Under the pieces are notes generated by a model that was not told the origin of the DNA, made no database searches, and was given only the letters and a program-made list of their open reading frames with translations. Position numbers and translations under genes: made by a program. From JAVBSX01 sp051660685 (GTDB taxonomy: Bacteria; Planctomycetota; Planctomycetia; Pirellulales; Thermoguttaceae): a stretch of 15,454 nt of DNA. Location of the stretch: positions 1 through 15,454 of the forward strand of contig JBOFQB010000092.1 of assembly GCA_051660685.1 (NCBI GenBank). Reading direction: 5' to 3'. Shown one piece after another: positions 7,161-14,119 of this stretch (positions are counted from its first letter, which is position 1; each line of letters starts with the position of its first letter).

Positions 7161-8456
7161 ATGGCTACAATTGAAGGAATTCGCATCCGAAATTTTCGTT
7201 CGTTAAGAGATATTACGCTTGGTAAACTCTGGAATTTACAATCTGAACAGCCTCTTACCCCATTAACAGCTGTCATAGGTAGAAACGGGGTGGGTAAAAC
7301 TACGTTATGTGACGCTTTTGGTTTTCTCGCAGATTGCTTGAAGCTTGGTGTTGAAGATGCTTGTGACCAACGACAGCGAGGGGGTTTTGCGCGAATTCGT
7401 TCACAAGGTACAAATGAACCGATTGAGTTTACGTTATATTTTAAGGGAAATGAGTCTAGTCCACGCCCATTAACCTACGAATTGGCGATCTCTGTTGACG
7501 ACTTAGGTCGTCCGTTTGTTTTGAGTGAAAGACTGCGTCAACGCCGAAAGGGGCAAAGACATGGATGGCCTTTTTCTTTTTTGATTCTGAACTATGGTAA
7601 AGGAGTTGTGTGGAAAGGAGAAAAAGATGGTGAACAAATTAACGAAGAAAATGAACAGTTTAATCTGGGTGAATTTATTAAGTCGCATGAGAAGAAAGAG
7701 GAAAGTAGCGAAACGGAAATTGTAGAATTAATTGATATTCGTAAACTTGGAATAGCAACTCTCGGCTCTTTGAAACAGCATCCAAGAATCTCTGCCTTTC
7801 GACAATTTATTGAGGGTTGGTATCTTAGTTATTTTACGCCGGATGCAGCAAGAAGTTTACCGTTGGCGGGTCCTCAAAAGCACCTCAATGTTCATGGTGA
7901 CAATATCGGCAATGTTGTCCAGTTTATGGAACGAGAGCATCCGAAACAATTTCAGAGAGTTCTTGACGGGATAGCAGAAAAAATTCCCGGTATTAAAAGA
8001 ATTGAACATGAAAAATCTTCTGATGGTCGTCTTCTCTTGAAATTTAACGAAAAAGGATTTACGGACCCGTTTTTTTCACAGCAAATGTCTGATGGTACAC
8101 TAAAAATTTTCGCTTATTTATTGCTGCTTGAGGATCCCAGCCCGCCGCCTTTTATGTGTATAGAAGAACCCGAAAATGGACTATATCATAAACTACTGGA
8201 AACACTTGCAACTGAGTTTCGTGATCATGCAACTGGGAAAAAAGGGGCATCGCAAGTTTTTATAACAACGCACCAACCGAATTTTGTCGATGCGCTAACG
8301 CCAGATGAGGTGTGGGTTTTGGAAAAACAAGAGGATGGTTTTTCTAATATCAAACGTGCATCTACTTTTAATTATGTCTCGAAAATGGTTGAACATGGTC
8401 AACCTCTTGGCTCCCTTTGGTATAGTGATTATCTGGATAACCCTGTCGACAAATAA
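7161..8456 (+). CDS. AAA/ABC-type ATPase of an OLD/PARIS-like defence pair
   Basis: A 431-residue ATPase of the AAA_15/AAA_21 (OLD/RecF-like ABC) group. It opens with IEGIRIRNFRSLRDITL, the usual first strand of this group. Walker A is GRNGVGKT at 40-47, an ABC-signature-like MSDGTLK is at 309-315, Walker B with two glutamates is MCIEEPENG at 332-340, and the switch His is His371 in TTHQPNF. A charged Glu/Lys-rich insert lies at about 150-190, in the usual place of a variable or coiled-coil arm. In defence modules such ATPases act as sensors that hold a TOPRIM nuclease in check and release it on infection. That role is inferred from the partner, whose ATG lies six bases after this stop. The base composition looks more AT-rich than that of the flanking metabolic genes. 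No ribosome-binding site is visible. ATPase fold near certain; defence role probable. Confidence 0.9.
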   Translation: MATIEGIRIRNFRSLRDITLGKLWNLQSEQPLTPLTAVIGRNGVGKTTLCDAFGFLADCLKLGVEDACDQRQRGGFARIRSQGTNEPIEFTLYFKGNESSPRPLTYELAISVDDLGRPFVLSERLRQRRKGQRHGWPFSFLILNYGKGVVWKGEKDGEQINEENEQFNLGEFIKSHEKKEESSETEIVELIDIRKLGIATLGSLKQHPRISAFRQFIEGWYLSYFTPDAARSLPLAGPQKHLNVHGDNIGNVVQFMEREHPKQFQRVLDGIAEKIPGIKRIEHEKSSDGRLLLKFNEKGFTDPFFSQQMSDGTLKIFAYLLLLEDPSPPPFMCIEEPENGLYHKLLETLATEFRDHATGKKGASQVFITTHQPNFVDALTPDEVWVLEKQEDGFSNIKRASTFNYVSKMVEHGQPLGSLWYSDYLDNPVDK

Positions 8457-8462
8457 AGAAAA

Positions 8463-9122
8463 ATGCACTTTGAAATACTTGTAGAGGGAACGTCAGACAA
8501 AACAGCTTTGTGGCCCCTGATGAAAAGAATCCTCGGTGAATACGGACAACCGCACACATGGAAAATTCATCCTCATGGTGGAAAGGGGGCAATTCCTACG
8601 GATGCTTCGCAACGACCGAATCCGAATGATAAAACATTGCTTCACAACCTTTGCTCGAAGCTGAAGGCTTATGGCGAATCAAACGCTCCAAACCTTGCGG
8701 TTATTGTTCTGGTTGATCTTGATGATGTTGACGATTGTAAGGCTTTCAAACAAACTTTGCTTTCATTGCTCGACCTGTGTGTGCTTGCGCCAACGTGCCT
8801 CTTTAGGATTGCAGTAGAAGAAATGGAAGCGTGGTATTTGGGAGACAGGGCTGCTATCTTGCGGGCTTATCCAAGGGCAAAAATAACGGTACTTGATGGC
8901 TATATGCAAGATGATATTTGTGGTACTTGGGAGAAACTTGCTGATGCAGTATATCCCGGAGGATGTAAAGCACTTACTGCCAATGGCAGACGGGCTTATA
9001 GCTGTTTAAAAGAAAAGAGAGTATGGGCAGCGAAAATTCCACCTGAAATGGATGTTGAGAATAACCTTTCTCCAAGTTTTCAATGCTTTCGCGACGGAAT
9101 TAGGAAATTAGCAGATCAGTAA
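8463..9122 (+). CDS. DUF4276 family TOPRIM-like protein
   Basis: A 219-residue protein that matches DUF4276. The N-terminal strand ends in VEGTSDK with Glu8, and VIVLVDLDDVDD carries the D-x-D pair (Asp85, Asp87); this Glu plus D-x-D layout is that of TOPRIM nucleases. The motif VEEMEAWYLGD (118-128) is characteristic of DUF4276. No signal peptide or membrane segment is seen. It starts six bases after the ATPase stop, so the two are surely co-transcribed. By analogy with OLD nucleases (ATPase and TOPRIM in one chain) and PARIS (AriA ATPase with TOPRIM-like AriB), it is the likely nuclease effector; target and activity are unknown. A short A-rich stretch (TAAAGAAAA) before the ATG is the only hint of a ribosome-binding site. 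Confidence 0.85.
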   Translation: MHFEILVEGTSDKTALWPLMKRILGEYGQPHTWKIHPHGGKGAIPTDASQRPNPNDKTLLHNLCSKLKAYGESNAPNLAVIVLVDLDDVDDCKAFKQTLLSLLDLCVLAPTCLFRIAVEEMEAWYLGDRAAILRAYPRAKITVLDGYMQDDICGTWEKLADAVYPGGCKALTANGRRAYSCLKEKRVWAAKIPPEMDVENNLSPSFQCFRDGIRKLADQ

Positions 9123-9155
9123 TGCTATACACAATGTTCGGCCACCCAATGAGAG

Positions 9156-9188
9156 TTTCCCTTTCCCCCCCAACCCCTGTCCCCTATT
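9156..9188 (-). repeat. C-rich arm of intergenic repeat (G-quadruplex motif on - strand)
   Basis: The stretch reads like the right arm of repeat copy 2 (10649 onward) with about 14 bases missing: TTTCCCTTTCCCCC, then CAACCCC, a pyrimidine step, CCCCTATT. C-tracts at 9159-9161, 9165-9170, 9173-9176 and 9180-9184 give a four-tract G-quadruplex motif on the minus strand. It lies 33 bases after the DUF4276 stop. Confidence 0.65.
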
Positions 9189-9205
9189 TTGCGATTTCCG
9201 CAAAA
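9187..9205 (+). terminator. Weak hairpin after the ATPase-TOPRIM operon
   Basis: TTTTGCG (9187-9193) and CGCAAAA (9199-9205) form a perfect 7-bp stem with an ATTTC loop, followed by ACACTCTTTTCTT. It may stop transcription of the operon, but the stem is AT-rich and the T-run is broken. Confidence 0.3.
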
Positions 9206-9230
9206 ACACTCTTTTCTTCCCGTTTTGAGA

Positions 9231-9312
9231 TTGTCTTTTTGTCAGAATCCGGTTAGAATTCCCCCCTTGCCCCTTTTACATTTTTTAACCCCGGTCCTTT
9301 GGGAGGAATCGT
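9231..9312 (+). promoter_or_regulatory. Promoter and ribosome-binding site of the ROK kinase
   Basis: TTGTCT (9231-9236) and TAGAAT (9254-9259) are 17 bases apart. A strong Shine-Dalgarno, GGGAGGA at 9301-9307, lies five bases before the ATG at 9313 and decides that start. It is the only strong Shine-Dalgarno among the genes of this window. Confidence 0.55.
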
Positions 9313-10386
9313 ATGTCCGAATCTGAATCCTTTCTCGTCCCGCTTCAACAAGCTGAAAAACCCTTTTACTTTGGAATTGATGTTGGAGGAACCAGTATTA
9401 AAATTGGTTTGGTTGACAGTAATGGACATCCGATTGACCTGAAGGAGTTTGATGAGGAGGGAAATCCGCGAAGTGTTGCCCGAATCGGGACCGAACGGGA
9501 CCCGCGAAGTGCCGTTTTGCTCATTTCCCGCGAAATTGAACGATTGGTTGACAAACTTCATTTGAACATGAAGGACATTGGGGCCGTTGGTTTGGGGATT
9601 CCCGGGACAATGGACACGAAGACGCAGAAATTGCGACGACCGCCGAATTTGCCGACTTGGGACGGTTTTGCAATCTGCAAGGAACTGTCGAAAAAAGTTG
9701 GTTTTCCCGTTATTTTTTGCAATGACGCTAATGCAGCCGCTTATGGTGAATACTGGATCGGTTCGGCAAAAGGTCAGCAAAGTGTCGCCTTGTTGACGCT
9801 CGGAACAGGAGTTGGTTGCGGAATTATTATTGAAGGACGTTCGGTTGACGGAGCAAGCGGATATGGAGGAGAATGTGGTCACATCATCGTTGACATTTCC
9901 GATCAAGCACGACTTTGCGGTTGCGGTCAACGGGGTCATCTTGAAGTTTATGCAAGTGCAACAGGGGTATCTCGAAGAGCAATTGGTGTCACCGATTTTA
10001 AGAAAGGACCGTTGCGCGACCGTCTCACGCCGGACATTCGTTTGAGTGATGTCCCGAAAATCGTTTGCGAAGAAGCCGAAAAAGGTGATCCGGTTGCCCT
10101 TGAAATCATCGATGAAGCGGCCAAGTTCCTCGGAATCGGAATCGTCTCGCTTTTGAACACGATTGACCCTTCTTGCATATTACTGGGAGGAGCAATGACA
10201 TTTGGCGGAAAAGGGGCTCCGATTGGGGAAAAGTTTCTCAACCGGGTTCGTGAGGAGATTGACAATCGGTCGTTCAAAGCGATTGCGGACGCTTTGACGT
10301 TGAATTTTGCGATTTTAGGCGGAGATGCAGGTTACATCGGAGCAGCTGGACTCGCCCGCGAACATGTTCTGGAAGGAAAAAAGTGA
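9313..10386 (+). CDS. ROK family glucokinase
   Basis: A 357-residue cytoplasmic sugar kinase of the ROK family, most likely a glucokinase (ATP + glucose to glucose-6-phosphate). The phosphate-binding motif DVGGTSIKIGLVD starts at residue 23, the catalytic Asp138 lies in NDANAAAYGE, and LTLGTGVGCG is the second ATP-binding loop. The zinc and sugar region reads GECGH (His190) then CGCGQRGHLE (Cys202, Cys204, His209). The third Cys of the usual C-x-C-G-x-x-G-C is His here, a change I have also seen in planctomycete members. There is no N-terminal DNA-binding domain, so it is an enzyme rather than a ROK repressor. About 17 residues precede the first strand, and the start is supported by the Shine-Dalgarno at 9301-9307. 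The phosphorylase gene downstream supports a role in glucan use. Other hexoses or N-acyl sugars cannot be excluded. Confidence 0.92.
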   Translation: MSESESFLVPLQQAEKPFYFGIDVGGTSIKIGLVDSNGHPIDLKEFDEEGNPRSVARIGTERDPRSAVLLISREIERLVDKLHLNMKDIGAVGLGIPGTMDTKTQKLRRPPNLPTWDGFAICKELSKKVGFPVIFCNDANAAAYGEYWIGSAKGQQSVALLTLGTGVGCGIIIEGRSVDGASGYGGECGHIIVDISDQARLCGCGQRGHLEVYASATGVSRRAIGVTDFKKGPLRDRLTPDIRLSDVPKIVCEEAEKGDPVALEIIDEAAKFLGIGIVSLLNTIDPSCILLGGAMTFGGKGAPIGEKFLNRVREEIDNRSFKAIADALTLNFAILGGDAGYIGAAGLAREHVLEGKK

Positions 10387-10390
10387 GAGG

Positions 10391-10694
10391 ATTAGGGGAT
10401 AGGGGGGAAAGGGAAAGGTTTAACGTTTAGCCGCGATACAACGTATCGCGCTTTGAGAAGGTAGAAGGTAGGAGGGAAGAAGAGGGAGACAGGAAGATAA
10501 CGGCGTCTCGCGAGTTAACTGGTTCTTTCCCTTTTTGTGGACTCAAAATTTTTTTTGTCTCAATTCTTCATTCTCAATTCTACCTTCTACATTCTACCTC
10601 CTCTCACAATAACACGCAGAACGTTGTATTGCGGCTAAACGTCAAACCTTTCCCTTTCCCCCTATTCCCTATTCCCCAACCCCTATCCCCTATT
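10391..10694. repeat. Intergenic repeat, copy 2, with 42-bp terminal inverted repeats
   Basis: Bases 10403-10444 and 10621-10662 are reverse complements with two mismatches over 42 bp; the outer 19 (GGGGGAAAGGGAAAGGTTT) are perfect. Outside them lie a G-rich arm after the ROK stop and a C-rich arm up to the next start codon. Inside, purine (10455-10475) and pyrimidine modules are again inverted to each other, and the core CGCGAGTTAACTGG matches copy 1. The left terminal repeat runs into its own small hairpin, CGCGATAC (10432-10439) with GTATCGCG (10443-10450). The whole 300 bases can fold into one long hairpin. No coding capacity; it looks like a MITE. Confidence 0.88.
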
Positions 10695-10700
10695 CACACG

Positions 10701-11546
10701 ATGAAGCGATTTTCTTTTTGGGCCGTTATTCTCTTCCTTTTTCTGCCCTTTTCTCTTACGGCGCAAGAGGAAGAGCCGGAAAAGTACACACTGAAATACA
10801 CTTTTCGAGAAGGTGACGTTTTTCGTTGGGACGTTTTGCAACAGTTGCTGATTAAAACGACAATCAGCACAAAAACCGAGATCGTCGATACAACGAGTCA
10901 GTCAACCAAAACCTGGACCGTCTTGAGCGTTGAAGAAGATGGTTCGGCTCTCATCGAACATCGTGTTGAAGAAGCCAATATGCATAAACGACAGTCGGAT
11001 TTGCCCGATTCGACTTATAACAGCAAGACGGACACCTTGATTCCGCCCGGTTATGAACATGTTGCCAATTCGCTGAATACTCCGTTGACGCAGTTGACGG
11101 TCGCTCCTAACGGACAAATCCTCAAAAAGATTTCCTTTGTCCCGCACATTCCCGATTCTCTGGAGAGCAAAATTCTTATTCCTCTCCCCAAAACGCCCGT
11201 TGCAGTCGGCGAAACTTGGAAATTAACGAATGAAGTCGCCGTTCCTCAAGCGAATGGAATGGTAAAAAAATTGATGTTGCAGCAGATTTTTACCCTGAAA
11301 AGCGTTAAAACCGGACTTGCAACGATTCAGTACAAAACGGTCTGTCTGACCCCCATTGATGATCCCAAATTGGAATCTCAAATCATGGACCGCCTTATTT
11401 CCGGGGAAGTTATTCTGGAGATCGAAACCGGTCACATTTTGTCTCAACAGTCCGACATTCGGGGAACCGTGTTGGGGTTTGAAGGGGCAAACAGTCGAAT
11501 CGATCAATCGGGCCGTTTTGTCGAAAAAATGAAAAAAGAACCCTAA
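10701..11546 (+). CDS. Secreted protein, DUF6263-like
   Basis: A 281-residue protein with a clear signal peptide (MKRFSFWAVILFLFLPFSLTAQ, cleavage before EEE), so it is periplasmic or outer-membrane bound without further membrane segments. The mature part begins YTLKYTFREGDVFRWDV, alternates short strands, and has VAPNGQILKK and PVAVGETWKL. This arrangement resembles DUF6263, a beta-rich family of unknown function common in Planctomycetota and Bacteroidota. No catalytic motif is visible. The frame is open for 24 codons upstream to 10629, but those codons translate the C-rich repeat arm into a Pro/Phe-rich string, so the ATG before the signal peptide was chosen. There is no ribosome-binding site; the repeat arm ends only about 7-10 bases before the ATG. 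Family call is by resemblance. Confidence 0.72.
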   Translation: MKRFSFWAVILFLFLPFSLTAQEEEPEKYTLKYTFREGDVFRWDVLQQLLIKTTISTKTEIVDTTSQSTKTWTVLSVEEDGSALIEHRVEEANMHKRQSDLPDSTYNSKTDTLIPPGYEHVANSLNTPLTQLTVAPNGQILKKISFVPHIPDSLESKILIPLPKTPVAVGETWKLTNEVAVPQANGMVKKLMLQQIFTLKSVKTGLATIQYKTVCLTPIDDPKLESQIMDRLISGEVILEIETGHILSQQSDIRGTVLGFEGANSRIDQSGRFVEKMKKEP

Positions 11547-11562
11547 GTGGTATTGTTTCAAA

Positions 11563-11607
11563 CACAGCTTGCAAAACTGTGAAAAGGACGTATAATAGAG
11601 GTATAAT
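11563..11607 (+). promoter_or_regulatory. Promoter of the phosphorylase gene
   Basis: TTGCAA (11569-11574) and TATAAT (11591-11596) are 16 bases apart. A second TATAAT is at 11602-11607, making the direct repeat GTATAAT. An inverted repeat, CACAG (11563-11567) and CTGTG (11577-11581), encloses the -35 and could be an operator. The leader to the ATG at 11709 would be about 105 nt. Confidence 0.5.
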
Positions 11608-11708
11608 TGGCATATTGGAATTTTTTTTGCCCTTTTACCCAATTTTCCTGACACTTTCCCCAACACGGTTGACACGCCTTTTTACCGTTATTTAGCTCAA
11701 ATACTACC

Positions 11709-13877
11709 ATGGGATTACAGAATACTCAGCGACGCACGTCCGAAAACATTCCTGCAGGTCTTTACGAGAAATGTACAGCCCTTGCCAATAATTTATGGTG
11801 GAGTTGGCATCCTGAAGTCATTGACCTCTTTCGTTCGCTCGATCCAATTCGTTGGCGACAACTCGGTCACAACCCGATTGCCCTGCTCAGAGAATTTACA
11901 CCCGAACGTCTTGAACTGCGTGCAGCCGAGTTGGTTCTCAATACCCGAATCGATCAGGCTTATCGACGGATGAGGGAGTATATGGGGCAACAGACCGCTT
12001 GGGCCCGGGAAAATGTCGGAGTTCTCGGTTCCAAACCGGTTGCCTACTTCTCGCTCGAATTTGGCGTTCACGAATCCGTCCCGATTTATTCAGGCGGTTT
12101 GGGGGTCCTCTCAGGAGACCATATCAAAAGTGCAAGCGGTCTCGGTGTTCCGCTCGTTGCAATCGGCCTGTTTTACGATCAGGGTTATTTCAAACAGCAT
12201 TTGAACGGGACAGGTTGGCAGGAAGAGGAGTATCTGGACACTATGGTCGAGTATCTCCCACTTCAACCGGCGTATGACCAAGAAGGGCGGAAAATTACGG
12301 TACAGATTGAGACGCGAACCGGCATCATTTACGCCAAAGTCCGTAAAATGAATGTCGGTCGGGTTTCTCTGTATCTTCTGGATACGGATATGGAGGAGAA
12401 TCGACCTGAAGATCGACAGTTGACCAGTCGTCTTTACGGCGGGAATAACCGAACCCGAATTCGTCAGGAGATCGTTTCTGGAATCGGCGGGGTTCGTGCT
12501 CTTAAAGCACTTGGAATAACGCCGGGCGTTTATCATTTGAACGAGGGACATAATGCGTTTGCGACGCTTGAAGTCGTTCGTGAAAGAATGGACGAGGACG
12601 GTATGAGTTTCGATGATGCTGTTCGGGAAGTTGCCCAACATACGGTTTTTACAACACATACGCCGGTTCCGGCCGGACATGACCGGTTTGACAATGAATT
12701 GATTGATGAGCATTTGGGACCGCTTCGTCAACGATTGGGGATTTCACACGATCAATTGATGAGTTTTGGTCGCGTTGACGTGAACAATCACAATGAACCG
12801 TTCTGCATGACGGTTTTGGGGCTGAAATTGTCCCGATATGCGAACGCGGTCAGTTCCTTACACGGAAAAGTTTCACGCCGGATGTGGAGCAATCTTTGGC
12901 CGTATCGTGAAGAAGAAGCGATTCCAATTGGTCATATCACCAACGGTGTTCATGTCCCCAGTTGGATGTCTTGGCAGATGAAAAATCTGTTTGAACGACA
13001 TTTGCCCCATTCTTGGTCGCAAGAATCCATAACCCCTGAAGATTGGCAAGCGGTTTGCGATCTGGACCCGGGGGAACTTTGGGAAACACACAATGCTCTG
13101 AAAAATCTCCTGATTCAGTTTGCACGTCGTCGTTTGAGCCGACAATGCCGACGTCGGGGGGAATCGGATGAAATTCTCGAACAGGCCCGAAATGTTCTGG
13201 ACCCGAAAATTCTGACAATCGGGTTTGGTCGACGCTTTGCAACCTATAAAAGAGCAACGTTGATAATGAGGGACATTGAACGATTGGCGCGGATATGCAA
13301 CGACGCAGAACGTCCCGTTCAATTTGTTTTTGCCGGTAAAGCACATCCGGCCGACAATCCGGGAAAGGAGTTTATTCAGACGCTTGCGAATTTACGGAAT
13401 GATCCCCGTTTTTCCAACCGGATTGTCTTTATTGAAGATTATGACATCAATGTCTGTCGTCACATGGTTCAAGGTGTTGATGTTTGGTTGAACAATCCGC
13501 GTCGTCCTCTTGAAGCATCCGGGACAAGCGGTCAAAAGGCCGTCTTGAACGGGGCGTTGAATTTTTCCATTTTGGATGGATGGTGGGCTGAAGCGTATGA
13601 CGGGACAAATGGATTTGCGATTGGACATGGAACGAATCATACGAATCCTGACATCACGGACACTCGAGACGCGGAATCGTTGATTGACGTTTTGGAATAC
13701 GAGATTGTCCCGATGTTTTATGAATGTGATGACAACGGTTTGCCGGGAACTTGGATTCGCCGCATGATGAACTCGATCAGCACACTTGCGTGGAGATTCA
13801 GCTCTCATCGAATGGTCGCCGATTACGTTCACAGTGAATACCTTCCTGCAGCAGGTGGTGTCAGTTGTCAAATGTAG
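11709..13877 (+). CDS. glgP: Alpha-glucan (glycogen) phosphorylase, GT35
   Basis: A 722-residue enzyme that releases glucose-1-phosphate from the non-reducing ends of glycogen or maltodextrin, in the cytoplasm. The first ~115 residues (NLWWSWHPEVIDLFRSLDP and what follows) are the DUF3417 N-terminal domain of the bacterial short-type family. Then come AYFSLEFGVHESVPIYSGGLGVLSGDH, HLNEGHNAFATLEV and FTTHTPVPAGHDRFD. The C-terminal half has FGRRFATYKRATLI, VFAGKAHPADNPGKEFI, and the cofactor segment EASGTSGQKAVLNGALN, in which Lys610 should bind pyridoxal phosphate. It is shorter than the ~800-residue animal and E. coli types but fits the alternative branch often called alpha-glucan family phosphorylase. 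The ATG has no ribosome-binding site; the tandem TATAAT promoter precedes it. Its stop codon TAG is part of the G-rich repeat arm. The ROK glucokinase two genes upstream fits the same pathway. Confidence 0.95.
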   Translation: MGLQNTQRRTSENIPAGLYEKCTALANNLWWSWHPEVIDLFRSLDPIRWRQLGHNPIALLREFTPERLELRAAELVLNTRIDQAYRRMREYMGQQTAWARENVGVLGSKPVAYFSLEFGVHESVPIYSGGLGVLSGDHIKSASGLGVPLVAIGLFYDQGYFKQHLNGTGWQEEEYLDTMVEYLPLQPAYDQEGRKITVQIETRTGIIYAKVRKMNVGRVSLYLLDTDMEENRPEDRQLTSRLYGGNNRTRIRQEIVSGIGGVRALKALGITPGVYHLNEGHNAFATLEVVRERMDEDGMSFDDAVREVAQHTVFTTHTPVPAGHDRFDNELIDEHLGPLRQRLGISHDQLMSFGRVDVNNHNEPFCMTVLGLKLSRYANAVSSLHGKVSRRMWSNLWPYREEEAIPIGHITNGVHVPSWMSWQMKNLFERHLPHSWSQESITPEDWQAVCDLDPGELWETHNALKNLLIQFARRRLSRQCRRRGESDEILEQARNVLDPKILTIGFGRRFATYKRATLIMRDIERLARICNDAERPVQFVFAGKAHPADNPGKEFIQTLANLRNDPRFSNRIVFIEDYDINVCRHMVQGVDVWLNNPRRPLEASGTSGQKAVLNGALNFSILDGWWAEAYDGTNGFAIGHGTNHTNPDITDTRDAESLIDVLEYEIVPMFYECDDNGLPGTWIRRMMNSISTLAWRFSSHRMVADYVHSEYLPAAGGVSCQM

Positions 13878-14110
13878 GGGATAGGGACTGGGGAATAGGG
13901 GGGAAGAATTGAGAAGTGAAGCAAATAAAAATTCGGAGTCCTCAAAAAAGGGAAAGAACCCGTTAACTCGCGTGATTCGTTAATCTCCCCCTGTCCCCCT
14001 TCTTTCCTCCTAACTTCTCAACGCGCGATACGTTGTATCGCGGCTAAACGATGATTTCGGATACGTTCTGAATACGCCTGTTTTCCTTCCCCCCAATTCC
14101 CTATCCCCTA
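13875..14110. repeat. Intergenic repeat, copy 3 (inverted)
   Basis: This copy is in the opposite orientation to copies 1 and 2: CCCGTTAACTCGCG here is the complement of their CGCGAGTTAAC core, and the TTTCCTCC pyrimidine stretch is on the right. Outer arms TAGGGGATAGGGA (13875-13887, overlapping the phosphorylase stop codon) and TCCCTATCCCCTA (14098-14110) are a perfect 13-bp inverted pair. The left arm has four G-tracts (13877-13880, 13884-13886, 13890-13893, 13898-13903). The hairpin CGCGATAC (14024-14031) with GTATCGCG (14035-14042), then GGCTAAAC, is identical to that of copy 1. The stretch 14050-14083 between hairpin and right arm is not shared. Confidence 0.85.
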
Positions 14111-14119
14111 TATCAATCA

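Noticed and set aside
10629..10700. N-terminal extension of the DUF6263-like protein
   Set aside because: The added codons translate the C-rich arm of a repeat into a Pro/Phe-rich string before an otherwise normal signal peptide.
12111..12731. 206-codon antisense frame in the phosphorylase gene
   Set aside because: No domain, and it lies wholly opposite a well-conserved GT35 region.
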